DNA of 64,000 nucleotides from an uncultured Acidimicrobiales bacterium (GCA_958295925.1 CATQHL010000001.1:216676-280675), one strand, 5' to 3'. Counted from the first letter of the stretch, positions 45,774 to 56,000 are shown. A program made the numbers and translations. Notes: generated by a model not told the origin, from the letters alone.

Positions 45774-46623
45774 CGATTGGCTTCACCCAAATCTCTGGCT
45801 TGTTCTTTCTCGCCCTGCGAAGCGTCCACGACGCCACCAGCGGCACATGCCCGTCCCACGCAGGGTCGGGCGACTTGACCGTCCTAGCCCAAATCCACGC
45901 AATCGGAATCAACCTCGTTCCGCTTGTGTCAACGACATCGGGGTAAAGGTGACCAATACTGCGCTTCGCCTCATCCCACATCCAAGAGCCGTAAGCCTTC
46001 ACGTCTGCCGCAAGTCCCTGCGCCCTGCTCCACGTGCTGATGCGCGCCTTGCGGTTGGCCGCTGTCTCCTGCGACCCGCTGGCACGTGCTAGGTCATTTC
46101 TAGCGTCAGGATGTATCGGCGGACGCCCCGCGAAACGAGGCGGAATCTCAACCATCGCCTTATTGATGAGCACCGCCACCGGATTCAAGTCGCTAGCCGA
46201 TGCCCGCAGTCCAAGCCGCTGAGCCTCCAACGGGACAGACCCGCCGCCGGCAAACGGATCAAGCACCACTGGCGGATCGCCCTCAAAACAACGCTCAATC
46301 TCAGCTTTGGCCGCTGCCAGAACATCTGGATTGTTGCTGTTCTCCCACTTAACCAGGTCTTCCAGGATTTTGAACAAGCGATCACGCTCTGCGACTTGTT
46401 TCCCCTCGGTCGGAAACCTGTCGGGGTGCGCCGACGGATCGTCCACAAGCGAAGCCCACAGCACCGCTCTGCAAGCAGCAAGAGGCTTGCGCGACCACCA
46501 AAGATGCAGCGTGGACGGATGTCCGTGGCGAATCGACTTCTCCCGCGCAGCCGCCTCGTTGATCGCTTTCAGCCGCATGTCAACTTCGATCAGCTTCGGC
46601 TTTTGGAGCTTCGGCTTGTGCAT
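45493..46623 (-). CDS. DUF1156 methylase copy 5, N-terminal part (phase-off)
   Basis: Starts MHKPKLQKPKLIEVDMRLKA, with the DUF1156 block and SAM loop LDPFAGGGSVPLEAQRLG, then SPDPAWDGHVPLVASWTLRR. Homology stops at the G tract (KVVTNPRGGGG); the remaining 70 or so residues are out-of-frame sequence. As sequenced it would give a truncated protein with motif I but no motif IV. The start has a one-unit repeat of KPKL. Confidence 0.82.
   Translation of the reverse strand: MHKPKLQKPKLIEVDMRLKAINEAAAREKSIRHGHPSTLHLWWSRKPLAACRAVLWASLVDDPSAHPDRFPTEGKQVAERDRLFKILEDLVKWENSNNPDVLAAAKAEIERCFEGDPPVVLDPFAGGGSVPLEAQRLGLRASASDLNPVAVLINKAMVEIPPRFAGRPPIHPDARNDLARASGSQETAANRKARISTWSRAQGLAADVKAYGSWMWDEAKRSIGHLYPDVVDTSGTRLIPIAWIWARTVKSPDPAWDGHVPLVASWTLRRARKNKPEIWVKPIVDAASQTISYKVVTNPRGGGGRLRALEARVHSSSRQRDLHSHRRCDSGGLHPGGGTGRAHGGGFACGRGRRGWGQALLFAVVGRSVRSRTRTT
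45712..45725 (-). repeat. 14-G tract in methylase copy 5 (out of frame)
   Basis: Fourteen C on the plus strand fall between TNPR and VYEPWKQ of copy 5. The two halves join in frame only when the tract length is 1 mod 3 (13 or 16). The location matches the tract in copy 6. Confidence 0.9.
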
Positions 46624-46642
46624 GTGCTTCCTTCTGGCGACC

Positions 46643-46748
46643 CGTTTGAGCTTTCTTGCCTATGAACCTGCGTGGTAGCTGGAGATACGCGGGAATTGGG
46701 CCTGTCGCCGGCTTCGTTTGAGCTTTCTAGCCTATGAACCTGCGTGGT
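46643..46748. repeat. 34-bp direct repeat pair, 72-bp period
   Basis: A 34-bp segment at 46643-46676 recurs at 46715-46748 with one mismatch, separated by 38 bp, in the gap between methylase copy 5 and the antitoxin-like gene. Its 72-bp period equals that of the repeats in menD and near 56.9 kb, though the sequences differ. Confidence 0.8.
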
Positions 46749-46860
46749 GGCCTTTGCACCTGCATGTGGCATTGGATTCATGGCGGCCTTGTATCGGTTC
46801 AGGCTTGGAGATTCGAAGCCATCAGCGCTTAGGCTTGCAACATCTCAAGAAAGGGGACCC

Positions 46861-47097
46861 GTGCGTTCAGTCAACCTTGATAAACTCGGCGAAAAGGCTG
46901 CGATTTTGTTGAATTCCGAATCAACAACCGCCATCGTTCAAGATGGCAGGACTGTCGGGTATTTCGTCCCTTCCAAGGACAAAGACAGCCCGGAGGCACG
47001 AGAGGCACGTGAGATGCTCGGCGTAGTTGTAGATCAAATACTCCAAAAAACCGGCCTCACCGAGGACGAACTCGTCGAAGAACTATCCATCGGCTAA
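46861..47097 (+). CDS. Small antitoxin-like protein (Phd/RelB-type), no toxin seen
   Basis: 78 residues from a GTG preceded by AAAGGGG. The N-terminus VNLDKLGEKAAILLNSES, then TTAIVQDGRTVGYFVPS, has the look of Phd/YefM-like antitoxins, with an acidic helical C-terminus (GLTEDELVEELSIG) as in toxin-binding tails. No toxin gene follows: the next sequence is the spacer element and the tail of methylase copy 6. It is the only plus-strand gene within the array and may be a remnant or an orphan regulator. Confidence 0.65.
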   Translation: MRSVNLDKLGEKAAILLNSESTTAIVQDGRTVGYFVPSKDKDSPEAREAREMLGVVVDQILQKTGLTEDELVEELSIG

Positions 47098-47133
47098 TAC
47101 TCGCACTGATGCGTAACCCGCAGCCAGGGTTGG

Positions 47134-47193
47134 CGGGACTCCATTGAAGTAACTCCTGCCGAGCAACCAACCTGTGCGCAGATTGCTGCTAGC
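47134..47193 (-). repeat. Array spacer element, after methylase copy 6
   Basis: Well-conserved spacer-family member. The TGCTGCTAGC end includes the stop codon of copy 6 (47189-47191), so the repeat extends into coding sequence. Confidence 0.8.
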
Positions 47194-48997
47194 TAGATCC
47201 TGGTAACTTCTGCTGTTCTCCTTCAGGTCGCTTTGCTTGAAGCATCGGCCACGCCGATATGAGGCCGTTGTAGACGAGTGCCTCCTCGGCCCACTCATTG
47301 TCGCTGGCGATTTTGTGGAGGAGGTAGGCGAGCTGCCGGGCTCTGTCGCCCACGTCACCTAGGCGAGCCAGCAGACCTGCGGCCAACGACTCCTGCCGCT
47401 CCAGCCGAGTGGCGAGGTGCTGGAGCGCCTCCCAGGCGACCAGCCTGGGATCGCTGGTCGGATCCCAGTTCTCGTCAAGCTCGCCGCGGTGGAAGAGCCG
47501 AAACTTGCCACCCGAGGTCTCCCCCACGCCAGCCCTCACCACCCCTTCGACGGCGGTGTTCTTAGCCCTGGCAACGGAGTCCGCGTCGCCGAACGGGCCA
47601 GGCTTGAAGCCATACTGCGCGTACCATGCGAGTGCGAAACGGGTTTCCGCGTCGAGTTCCGACTCCTCCCCGTAGAGGACGTCGTCGAGCACCTGATTGA
47701 TGATCGTCAGGGCGTCGCTCACCGGCATAGACGAGCCATTCGCCTCTACCACCTTGGCGTAACTTGAAAATACTCTGATACCAGGCCCGATAGTGGACTG
47801 CGGCAAGTCCACAGGGGCGATGTAGCCGGACTGCAGGAGCTTGATCGCTTGCGGCAATTCGCTGCGAAGAGCGGCGACGAACTCGCTGCGGGAGACTAGC
47901 GTCGCCGACTTTGGGCGTGTGCGACAGGCTAGGACAATCGAGGACGCGAGGGCACTAGCGCCGATGGCGTTAGGTCTCGCGCTTCGCTCTGTTCGCAACG
48001 GCCAAGTCGCAGTAACTTGAAATCCAGAGGAAACGACGGCTTGAAGAAACGTGTCCCAACCAGTAGAGCGCACCTTGCCATCTTTGGTTGTCTCCGTAGC
48101 CTTATATGCGTAATAGATTGTGGCCGGAATGTCCGAGATCTGTTTGACTGACGATTCCTTCATGAATTCTGCCATACCGAATTCGAAATGCTCTTCCGCC
48201 TCTTTCTTTGACGTCTTGCGGTAGGTGTTGGCGATTATCTCATCGGCTTTAGGGGTGAGGAGAGTGGCGCATTCCTCCGGCCAGATATCAGACAAGTTCC
48301 GACGCAACCACACATAGAAAAAATCGGAAATATCCGCATAACAGATGTTGTCGTAATATGGCGGATCTGTTGAAATCATCACATTAGATGACTCACGCAC
48401 TCTTGCACGAGCGTCTCGTTGGCGAACATCAGCACTGCCACTAGCAGGAAGATGAGAGATGGCTTTGCACACCCATTTCAACATTGAATTCCAACTGCCA
48501 GACGAAGAAGAAAACGGATTAACTTCAGCATAGTCCCAAGTCATTGCTATGGCTTGGCGAGCGAATGTGCATCGCATTTGTTCATTCGGGCTATTCCAGG
48601 AACAAATCGTTGAGGAGTAGTCGGCGAGCTTGTCGACCACAAACGCCAAGTAGGTGACAACTGCATCCGCATAGGCAACTGCGCCCTTTCCGCCGTCCCG
48701 AAGACGAACTCCGTCGTCCATCAGCCCGGCCGTCATGGCGTCTTCAATTACCTGCTCACGAACTTCGATTAGCAAGTCAGAGAACGTGGTCAACGCAGCG
48801 AGTTGACGATCGGTGAACAAGTCGGCCCAAATATAGAACCCGTAACCTCTACCGCTAACCAAATTCGGGGATTCTTGGTTCATGAATTGCTCAGGTTTCC
48901 AGGCATGTTCTGAAACAATTGGCACTTTGCAGGGATCCAAATATACGCGCCCAGATCTCCCTTCAGCCACCACCGCAATCAGTGATTCACCCATCAA
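47189..48997 (-). CDS. DUF1156 methylase copy 6, C-terminal part (out of frame with N-terminal part)
   Basis: 602 residues from the first ATG at 48997, but homology extends upstream without a stop through NGTCLATGAAIPGDYIREQ to the G tract at 49111-49125, so the ATG is not a natural start. It contains motif IV STDPPYYDN and the shared C-terminal domain. Together with 49075-49992 it forms one methylase interrupted by a frameshift in the tract. It is closest to copy 5 (GKGAVAYADAVVTYLAFVVDK region, FADLFTDRQ block). Confidence 0.82.
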   Translation of the reverse strand: MMGESLIAVVAEGRSGRVYLDPCKVPIVSEHAWKPEQFMNQESPNLVSGRGYGFYIWADLFTDRQLAALTTFSDLLIEVREQVIEDAMTAGLMDDGVRLRDGGKGAVAYADAVVTYLAFVVDKLADYSSTICSWNSPNEQMRCTFARQAIAMTWDYAEVNPFSSSSGSWNSMLKWVCKAISHLPASGSADVRQRDARARVRESSNVMISTDPPYYDNICYADISDFFYVWLRRNLSDIWPEECATLLTPKADEIIANTYRKTSKKEAEEHFEFGMAEFMKESSVKQISDIPATIYYAYKATETTKDGKVRSTGWDTFLQAVVSSGFQVTATWPLRTERSARPNAIGASALASSIVLACRTRPKSATLVSRSEFVAALRSELPQAIKLLQSGYIAPVDLPQSTIGPGIRVFSSYAKVVEANGSSMPVSDALTIINQVLDDVLYGEESELDAETRFALAWYAQYGFKPGPFGDADSVARAKNTAVEGVVRAGVGETSGGKFRLFHRGELDENWDPTSDPRLVAWEALQHLATRLERQESLAAGLLARLGDVGDRARQLAYLLHKIASDNEWAEEALVYNGLISAWPMLQAKRPEGEQQKLPGSS

Positions 48998-49074
48998 ACC
49001 CCGCCTACTTTGCTCACGGATATAATCCCCTGGAATCGCCGCGCCAGTGGCTAAGCAGGTGCCATTACATTTCC

Positions 49075-49992
49075 TTATAGTGGGCTCAGGGCGGATGCTC
49101 TTAGCCGCCGCCCCCCCCCCCCCCCGGATTTCGTAACGACGCTGTACCTGATGGTCTGCGTGGTGGTGTCGACTATTGGCTCAACCCAAACTTCAGGCTT
49201 GTTCTTCTTCGCCTTGCGAAGCGTCCACGACCTGACCAGCGGCACATGTCCGCCCCACGCAGGATCGGGTGACATGACAGTCCTCGCCCAAATCCACGCA
49301 ATCGGAGTCAGATTCTCACCTTCTAGGCCGATTGCGTCTGGATACAAGTGCCCGATTCTGCGCCTTGCCTCTTCCCGCATCCAGGTTCCGTACGTACTGA
49401 CATCTGCCGCCAGGCCTTGCGCCCCTGCCCACGTGACGAGGTCTTTTCTTGCTGCGGGATGCACCGGCGTGCAGCCTGCGAAACGCTGCGGAATCTCCAG
49501 CACCGCCCTGTTGATGAGAACCGCCACCGGATTCAAATCACCCGCTAGCGCCCGCAGGCCAAGCCGCTGAGCCTCCAACGGGATCGCTCCCCTTCCAGCG
49601 AAAGGATCAAGCACCGCCGGCAACTCACCCTCCAAGCAGCGCTCTATCTCAGCTTGAGCCTCAGATAGAACATCGGGGTCGTCGCTGTTCTCCCAGATCA
49701 CGAGGCGTTCCAAGATTCTGAACAGGCGCTCACGCTCGGCGGCTTGAGCCTCCTCGCTCGGGAAGCGGTCGGTATGCGCTGATGGGTCGTCCACCAGCGA
49801 AGCCCAAAGAACAGCCCGGCAAGCCACCAACGGGCGAGGAGCCCACCAAAGATGCAGCGTCGACGGATGCCCCAGACGTGGCTTCGATTTCTCCCTCGCC
49901 GATGCCTTGTTGATTGCATCCAGCGGTAGCGCCACCTCAATCAGCTTCGGCTTGTGCACAGTCGCCTTATTTTGCAGCACACGCTGTCCCAT
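49075..49992 (-). CDS. DUF1156 methylase copy 6, N-terminal part (phase-off)
   Basis: 305 residues. VHKPKLIEVALPLDAINKA and the SAM loop LDPFAGRGAIPLEAQRLG, where one Gly is replaced by Arg, so motif I departs from the other copies. Homology ends at SVVTKSGGGGG, after which 11 residues are out of frame. The ATG at 49992 is followed by an in-frame GTG at 49959 that would align with the other copies. As sequenced, the product lacks motif IV. Confidence 0.82.
   Translation of the reverse strand: MGQRVLQNKATVHKPKLIEVALPLDAINKASAREKSKPRLGHPSTLHLWWAPRPLVACRAVLWASLVDDPSAHTDRFPSEEAQAAERERLFRILERLVIWENSDDPDVLSEAQAEIERCLEGELPAVLDPFAGRGAIPLEAQRLGLRALAGDLNPVAVLINRAVLEIPQRFAGCTPVHPAARKDLVTWAGAQGLAADVSTYGTWMREEARRRIGHLYPDAIGLEGENLTPIAWIWARTVMSPDPAWGGHVPLVRSWTLRKAKKNKPEVWVEPIVDTTTQTIRYSVVTKSGGGGGRRLRASALSPL
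49111..49125 (-). repeat. 15-G tract in methylase copy 6 (out of frame)
   Basis: Fifteen C on the plus strand. The two halves of copy 6 join in frame if the tract is 13 or 16. The position matches the copy 5 tract, between the VVT strand and the NGTC block. Confidence 0.9.
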
Positions 49993-50050
49993 CGTTCCTA
50001 CCTGTTTACCCCTACTCGGAGATCAGAATACTTCCGCATCCAAAGTTGGT

Positions 50051-50109
50051 GGGACTTCGCTGAAGCAACTCCTGCCGAGCAACCAACCTGTGCGCAGATT
50101 GCTGCTAGC
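50051..50109 (-). repeat. Array spacer element, after methylase copy 7
   Basis: Almost identical to the element after copy 6, including the following TAGATCCTGGTAACTTCTGC stretch, which is the 3' end of the coding region. As at copy 6 it contains the methylase stop codon. Confidence 0.82.
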
Positions 50110-52876
50110 TAGATCCTGGTAACTTCTGCTGTTCGCCTTCATGTCGCCGTTCCTTAAGAACAGTCCACGCCGAGATGAGGCCGTTGTAGACGAGAGCCTC
50201 CTCGGCCCACTCATTGTCGCTGGCGATTTTGTGGAGGAGGTAGGCCAACCCGCGGGCGCGGTCGCCCACGTCACCTAGGCGAGCCAGCAGACGTGCGGCC
50301 TGCGACTCCGATCGCTCCAGCCGAGCGACGAGGTGCTGGAGCGACTCCCAGGCGACCAACCTGGGATCGCCAGCAGGATCCCAGTCGGAGTCAAGCTCAC
50401 CGCGACGGTAGAGACGGAACTTGCCACCTGACGACTCCCCCACACCAGCCCTCACCACCCCTTCGACGGCGGTGCCTTTAGCCCGAGCGATGGAATCCGC
50501 ATCGCCGAACGGGCCAGTCTCGAAACCATGCTGTGCGTACCAAGCCAGAGCGAAACGAGTCTCCGCGTCGAGATCGGACTCCTCCCCGTAGAGGACGTCG
50601 TCGAGCACCTGATTGATCATCGCTAGGGCGTCGCTTACCGGCATAGAAGAGCCATCCGCCTCGACGACTTTGGCGTAACGGGAGAACACACTGATGCCCG
50701 GGCCGATAGTGGACTGAGGCAAGTCAACAGGGGCAATGTTGCCGGACTGCAGAACCCTTATCGCATCGGGGAGTTCGCTGCGAAGAGCGGCTATGAACTC
50801 GCTGCGGGAGGCTAGCGCGGCCGACTTTGGGCGAGGACGGCAGGCTAGGACAATCGAGGATGCAAGAGCGTTCGCGCCTATGGAGCGTGGGCGGTTTGAG
50901 AGTTCGGTGCGTAGCGGCCAGGTGGCAGTTACCTCAAGCCCAGCCGTAACGACGGCTTGGAGAAAAGTATCCCAGCCAGTTGAAATCACCCTGCCTTCCT
51001 CAGTCTCTTCTGTGGCCTTGTATGCGTAATAAAGCGTGGCCGGAACGCCAGTGAGATGCGATGTTGTCATGGCGTTCATGAACTCAGCCATACCAGTTTC
51101 AAAGTGCTTATTTGCCTCCTGCCTGCCTTTGTGTCTTCCAGGATCGGCGATCATCTCTTCACCTTTGGGAGTAAGAAGTGTTGAGCACTCACTTGGCCAG
51201 ACATCTGCTAAGTTCTGACGCAGCCACACGTAGAAAAAATCGGAAAGATTCGCGTAGCCGATGTTGTCGTAATAGGGAGGGTCAGTCGAGACAACAACCC
51301 CTCTTTCATCACGCATTCTGGATCGAGCGTCGCCTTGAAACACCTCGGCCACGCCGACTGCAGGAAAATGCTCAATCGCCTTGCCTACCCAATTTACCAT
51401 CGACATCCAGTTTCCCGTCGAAGATGAGAAAGGGTTGGCTTCAGCAAAATCCCAACTCATTGTCATGACTGGAAGCATGAAAGTACTTCGAATTGTCTCG
51501 CGGGAACTGCCCCAAGTACAGATACTAGAGCCGTAATCAGCACACTTGTCAACCACAAGAGCCAAGTAAGTCACGACCGCATCCGCGTAGGCAGTTGCGC
51601 CCGCTCCATCGTATTGCAAGCGTGTATCATAGTCTGTCAAGCCAGCAGACTTTGCGTCTTCGAGCACCTGTTCCCGGACTTCACTCAACAAGTCGGAGAA
51701 CGTAGTAAGAACCACCAACTGACGGTCGGTGAACATCTGCCACCACTCCTCATAGCCGTAGTTCTGCACACTGAACCCCAAGCCTTTCCCCCTCGGAGGG
51801 AGTCTGACGATCGGCCTCCACACAGCATTCGCAAGTTTGTCAGCTTTTTGGCTGGACTTGATATCCGCAATTGACGGCTCGCAGTATTGCCGTCTTCTAT
51901 TTCCTTCGGCAACGACAGCCATTAGATGCGCCCCTAGGCGCCCTTCTTGTCCCTCGGCCCTTATATATTTTACTGGGATCGCTGACCCTGTGGCTATGCA
52001 AGTCCCATTACCCCGATTCACTGTGCGCTCGAATGTGGGCTCGCCACCTTCCCGCACTTTGTAGGAAATTGTTCGGGATTCCCTTGCAATTATTGGCTCA
52101 ACCCACACCTTGGGCTTACCGGCTCTGTTGCGAAGAACCCACGAAGAAACCAGCGGCACATGCCCGCCCCACGCAGGGTCGGGAGAACGCACCGTCCTGC
52201 CCCAAAGCCACGCAATCGGAGTCAAACTCTCCCCATCGGGGCCGACAGCGTCGGGGTAGAGGTGGCCGATCCTGCGCTCGGCCACATCCCGCATCCATGC
52301 ACCGTAAGCCCTCACATCGGCCGCCAAGCCTTGCGCCCCGACCCAAGCGCCAAGCCCGATCCTCGCGTCGGGATGGACCGGCGGACAACCGTTGAATCGT
52401 GGCGGAATCTCCACCATCGCCTTGTTGATGAGAACCGCAACCGGATTCAAGTCGCTCGCAATCGCCGTGAGTCCCAGCCGCTGCGACTCTAACGGAATAG
52501 CCCCCCCCCCCGCGAACGGATCCAGCACTGCAGGCGGATCTCCGTCAAAACAACGCTTAATCTCAGCTTGAGCCTCAGCTAGCACATCTGGATTATTGCT
52601 GTTCTCCCACTTAACCAACCGCTCCAAGATTCTGAACAGTCGTTCTCGCTCAGCCCCCTGAGTCTTTTTCGTCGGGAACCTGTCTGGATGCGCCGAGGGG
52701 TCGTCAACCAGTGACGCCCACAGCACAGCCCGGCACGCGGCCAGCGGTTTACGTGACCACCAAAGATGCAGCGTCGAAGGGTGTCCGTGGCGAATCGACT
52801 TCTCCCTCGCCGACGCCTTGTTGATGGCATCCAGCGGTAGTGCCACCTCGATGAGTTTCGGCTTGTAACCGCTCAT
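50105..52876 (-). CDS. DUF1156 adenine methylase, copy 7 - intact, G tract in SAM loop
   Basis: 923 residues, first methylase after the helicase. MSGYKPKLIEVALPLDAIN opens the DUF1156 block. The SAM loop DPFAGGGAIPLESQRLG is encoded through 11 consecutive G (52501-52511), in frame. Motif IV is STDPPYYDN near residue 530; the shared C-terminal domain is complete. With copies 1 and 2 it is one of three copies that are both full length and canonical. The last 60 bp are nearly identical to copy 6 although the centres differ, which suggests recombination at the 3' ends. Confidence 0.9.
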   Translation of the reverse strand: MSGYKPKLIEVALPLDAINKASAREKSIRHGHPSTLHLWWSRKPLAACRAVLWASLVDDPSAHPDRFPTKKTQGAERERLFRILERLVKWENSNNPDVLAEAQAEIKRCFDGDPPAVLDPFAGGGAIPLESQRLGLTAIASDLNPVAVLINKAMVEIPPRFNGCPPVHPDARIGLGAWVGAQGLAADVRAYGAWMRDVAERRIGHLYPDAVGPDGESLTPIAWLWGRTVRSPDPAWGGHVPLVSSWVLRNRAGKPKVWVEPIIARESRTISYKVREGGEPTFERTVNRGNGTCIATGSAIPVKYIRAEGQEGRLGAHLMAVVAEGNRRRQYCEPSIADIKSSQKADKLANAVWRPIVRLPPRGKGLGFSVQNYGYEEWWQMFTDRQLVVLTTFSDLLSEVREQVLEDAKSAGLTDYDTRLQYDGAGATAYADAVVTYLALVVDKCADYGSSICTWGSSRETIRSTFMLPVMTMSWDFAEANPFSSSTGNWMSMVNWVGKAIEHFPAVGVAEVFQGDARSRMRDERGVVVSTDPPYYDNIGYANLSDFFYVWLRQNLADVWPSECSTLLTPKGEEMIADPGRHKGRQEANKHFETGMAEFMNAMTTSHLTGVPATLYYAYKATEETEEGRVISTGWDTFLQAVVTAGLEVTATWPLRTELSNRPRSIGANALASSIVLACRPRPKSAALASRSEFIAALRSELPDAIRVLQSGNIAPVDLPQSTIGPGISVFSRYAKVVEADGSSMPVSDALAMINQVLDDVLYGEESDLDAETRFALAWYAQHGFETGPFGDADSIARAKGTAVEGVVRAGVGESSGGKFRLYRRGELDSDWDPAGDPRLVAWESLQHLVARLERSESQAARLLARLGDVGDRARGLAYLLHKIASDNEWAEEALVYNGLISAWTVLKERRHEGEQQKLPGSS
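52501..52511 (-). repeat. 11-G tract in SAM-binding loop of methylase copy 7 (in frame)
   Basis: Eleven C on the plus strand encode Ala-Gly-Gly-Gly-Ala of motif I. It is the same codons as the copy 2 tract. A one-base slip would end the protein shortly after motif I. Confidence 0.9.
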
Positions 52877-53087
52877 CTTGTAGCACCCATCCCGCTGTCG
52901 CGCATCTTGTGATTGGCCTTTAGGGGGCGTCCATTACATACTCCCCAACCTGCTGCCGCTCAAATCGCGGCACATCCCCATCGGCTCATCCTGCAACCGC
53001 CAACCTGCGTCGGCACATCCCCAGCTACTCATCCTGCGGTCGACCACCCCGCGGATACTCATCTGCGGCCACCCATCCCGCAACGGT
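52877..53087. other. Gap between helicase and methylase copy 7 with imperfect repeats
   Basis: 211 bp without a supported gene. Short imperfect repeats of CGGCACATCCCCA and CTCATCCTGC type recur three or four times. No clear promoter; the helicase and methylases may be one transcript. Confidence 0.5.
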
Positions 53088-56000
53088 TCATCTTGGGTCG
53101 ACTGCGGACTGAAGCAGTTCTTCAACGTTGAGCGTCAGGCGGGTTTGAGCGAAGTGCATGGTCACGTCTTGGAACGGCTCCACCAAGTAGCGGACAACCG
53201 GTGCGGTTTCGGGGGATTCCGGCACGGAGACCACCGCCAGCCTCCAGCGTTCGGGGTTGGACTTGGCCTTTTGAACCTGCTGAGCGCTCACGTGAATCTC
53301 TGTGGTCTGCGGAAGGTGGCCCTTGACCTCAATGAAATAGTGGTCTCCTGTGGCGGGGTCTATCGAAAGCACGTCGTAGCCAGGATTGCTGTGCTCCTGC
53401 GCCTCAGGCTCACGCCCCAGCAGGCGCTCCGATTCCAGAACCGCCGCAACAGCCCTGCGGTCGGTGTCTTCCGCGACCTCCGGATCGGGCTTTACCGGCA
53501 TCTCCTTACCGTCCTCCACCGCCGTGATCTCGTCAAGCCGCCCCTGCGGCACCACAAGCGCCGCACCCACGATGTTGGGTGGAGTGTTGTGGAGGTTGCG
53601 CTCCTGATCGAGCTCCAGGCGTCGGCGCGCAAGACGCTCCACCAATTCCTCGGCCCTCTTTGAAGCCTGGGCGGAGTTGACAGACGGCGTCTTTCCCTGC
53701 CTCTCCTGCTCCTTCAGGTCGATGGCCCGATCATCCCAGTACCGGATTTCCCAGATCAACCGCTCCTGCACAGCCGAGCGCACCTTCGCGACCCTGGCTT
53801 CAGTAATCTCCTCTATCTCGCGGAAATGCTCGCCTGCCATGTTCTCAATGGCCCAGTCCCTCGCCGTCGTCTCCGCCGTGCTGTCCACCCAGTCGAGATT
53901 CAAGTGGCGCTCCAGGGCCGCCCGCTGTTCCTCGTCGGCGGGTAAGTAGCCGATGTACGGCTCAGGGCCGGGGTCGCTCACGATGCCCTGCTCGTCGATC
54001 TCCGCGTACTGGAAGCGTCTTGAGACAGCCTGATTGGGCCTGCTGCCCTGACGGCCGTCGGTTATGACGTGGTCGAGATAAACCAACAGTCGAGGGTTGG
54101 TCGAAAACCGGTCCGGGTCTATCAGGATCGCCCCCTGCTCCAGGGTATCTTCGTGATCGGCCAGCACCTTCCCAACAACCGCCGACAGCAGGGCGGTGCC
54201 CGGCGAGATGAGCACGGCACGCTCGGACTTCCCGCCTCCCTTCCGGCTGCCGTCTGCGCCGGCGCGCAGTTTGAGGACACCTTCATTCTCAAATTGAGGT
54301 TTGACGAACGCCTTGTTGAATGTGACACGGCTGTAACGCTCGTGAACCGGGCCCAGCGTCTCGTCGGCGGACGACCGCACAGAAGCCGGGACCCTGGTGA
54401 CCTCGTAGCGCCCCTTCTCCCTTGCGGCGAGTCGCCCGCCGTAGTGCTTGAGGGCTGCGGAGAAGAACGCCTCCACGAACCACGGCTGAAGCTTGCGGGC
54501 CCTCGAGCGCTCCATGAGGTTGCGAATCGCCTCGTTGCTGGTCTCCTCGGAAAGGCCTCGCACCAGCGCACGCTCATCAAGCACCTTCCTCATCTGAGCG
54601 CCGATGTCGTCATCTATCACCTGGTTCATGTACTCGAAGTGGGCAGGGTCGGAGTCCTCCTGGATGGAGCGCATCAGAAGCTCACGAAGCGACGTGTTGA
54701 TGTGCAAGTCGCCCAGCACGTCGTAGACCTGCTCGCCGTAGACATTCCTCTGCTCCTCGATTTTCCTGAAGAGTTTCGTGAACACCTTGCCCTCACGGGT
54801 TTCGTGGGCGACCATGTTCCACAGATGGCATGGGAGGGCTTGGCCGATGCGGTGTATGCGCCCGAAGCGCTGCTCTATGCGGTTCGGGTTCCAGGGCAGG
54901 TCGTAGTTCACCATCATGTTCGCCACCTGCAGGTTCACGCCCTCCCCTGCAGCGTCGGTTGCGACCAGAATCCTCACTGTCGGGTCGACCCTGAACATGT
55001 CCTGGATGCGCCGTCGATCGTGGCGCTTGACGCCCCCATGAATCACCGCTACGGCCTCAGGTCGGCCAAGTTCGGCCTTGACCCTCTCGGCAACGTAGTC
55101 GAGGGTGTCCTTGTACTCGGTGAAGATGATCAGCTTGCGATCCGCCGTGCGGCTTCCCATCTGGTTGGTGCGCAGCAGGTCGCGCAGCTGAATCCACTTC
55201 GTGTCGGTGCCGCTTCTGCGGACTTCCTCAGCCAACCCCACCAGACCCTTCAGCTCCTCAACCTCCACTTCAATCTCTTCGGCGGTGGCTGACGCAGTGG
55301 CGGCGTCGATGGTCCTGTCTTCGAGTTCCTCGAGGAACTCGTCGTCGTAGTCGTCGTAGTCGAAATCCTTTAGGTCCTGGGGCTTGATGCCCCTGGGAAG
55401 TTCGAAAAGGGGGATCTGCTCGCCGCTCTTAGCAAGTTCCCGCAGCGTCTTGGCCTGTTCGCTCAGGCGTTCGCTGCGACGGCGCAGCGAGTGGTAAATG
55501 GCGGCCGGCGAAGAGGCCAGCCGCCTTTGAAGGCTGACGAGGGCAAAGCCGACGATGATTCCCCTCCCCCGCTGACCTTCGTCCTGCATCTGCTGCGCCC
55601 TGTTCATTCCTGTGCGGACATAGCCCGTCACGGCCTCGTAAAGCCCCTTCTCTCTCTCCGACAAGTCGAAGTTAAGTGACTCGGCGGTGCGCTTCGGGAA
55701 TAGCGGCTTGCCCTTGAACGTGCGGAGATTCTCCTTGACGATGCGTCGCATTACATCGGAGGTGTCGGGCAGCGACGCCGACCTGTTGCCGTTGCCGCGG
55801 TGCGCTCCTGCAAATCTGTCGGGATCTACGAGCGTCATGAACGCCAGGAAGTCCTCGTTGCGTCCGTTGTGGGGGGTGGCCGTGAGCAGCAGCAGGTGCC
55901 GCGTCAGCTCACGCAGCATCTCGCCGAGCTTGAAGCGCCCCGTCTTGTTGATCTTTCGGCCGTACGGGCGCGCCGACATCTTGTGAGCCTCGTCAATTAT

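Noticed and set aside
45712-49125. Treating copies 5 and 6 as simple dead pseudogenes
   Set aside because: The only lesion in each is one slip in a G tract at the same site, and both halves are otherwise intact, so reversible phase-off is the better reading. Sequencing error in homopolymers remains possible.
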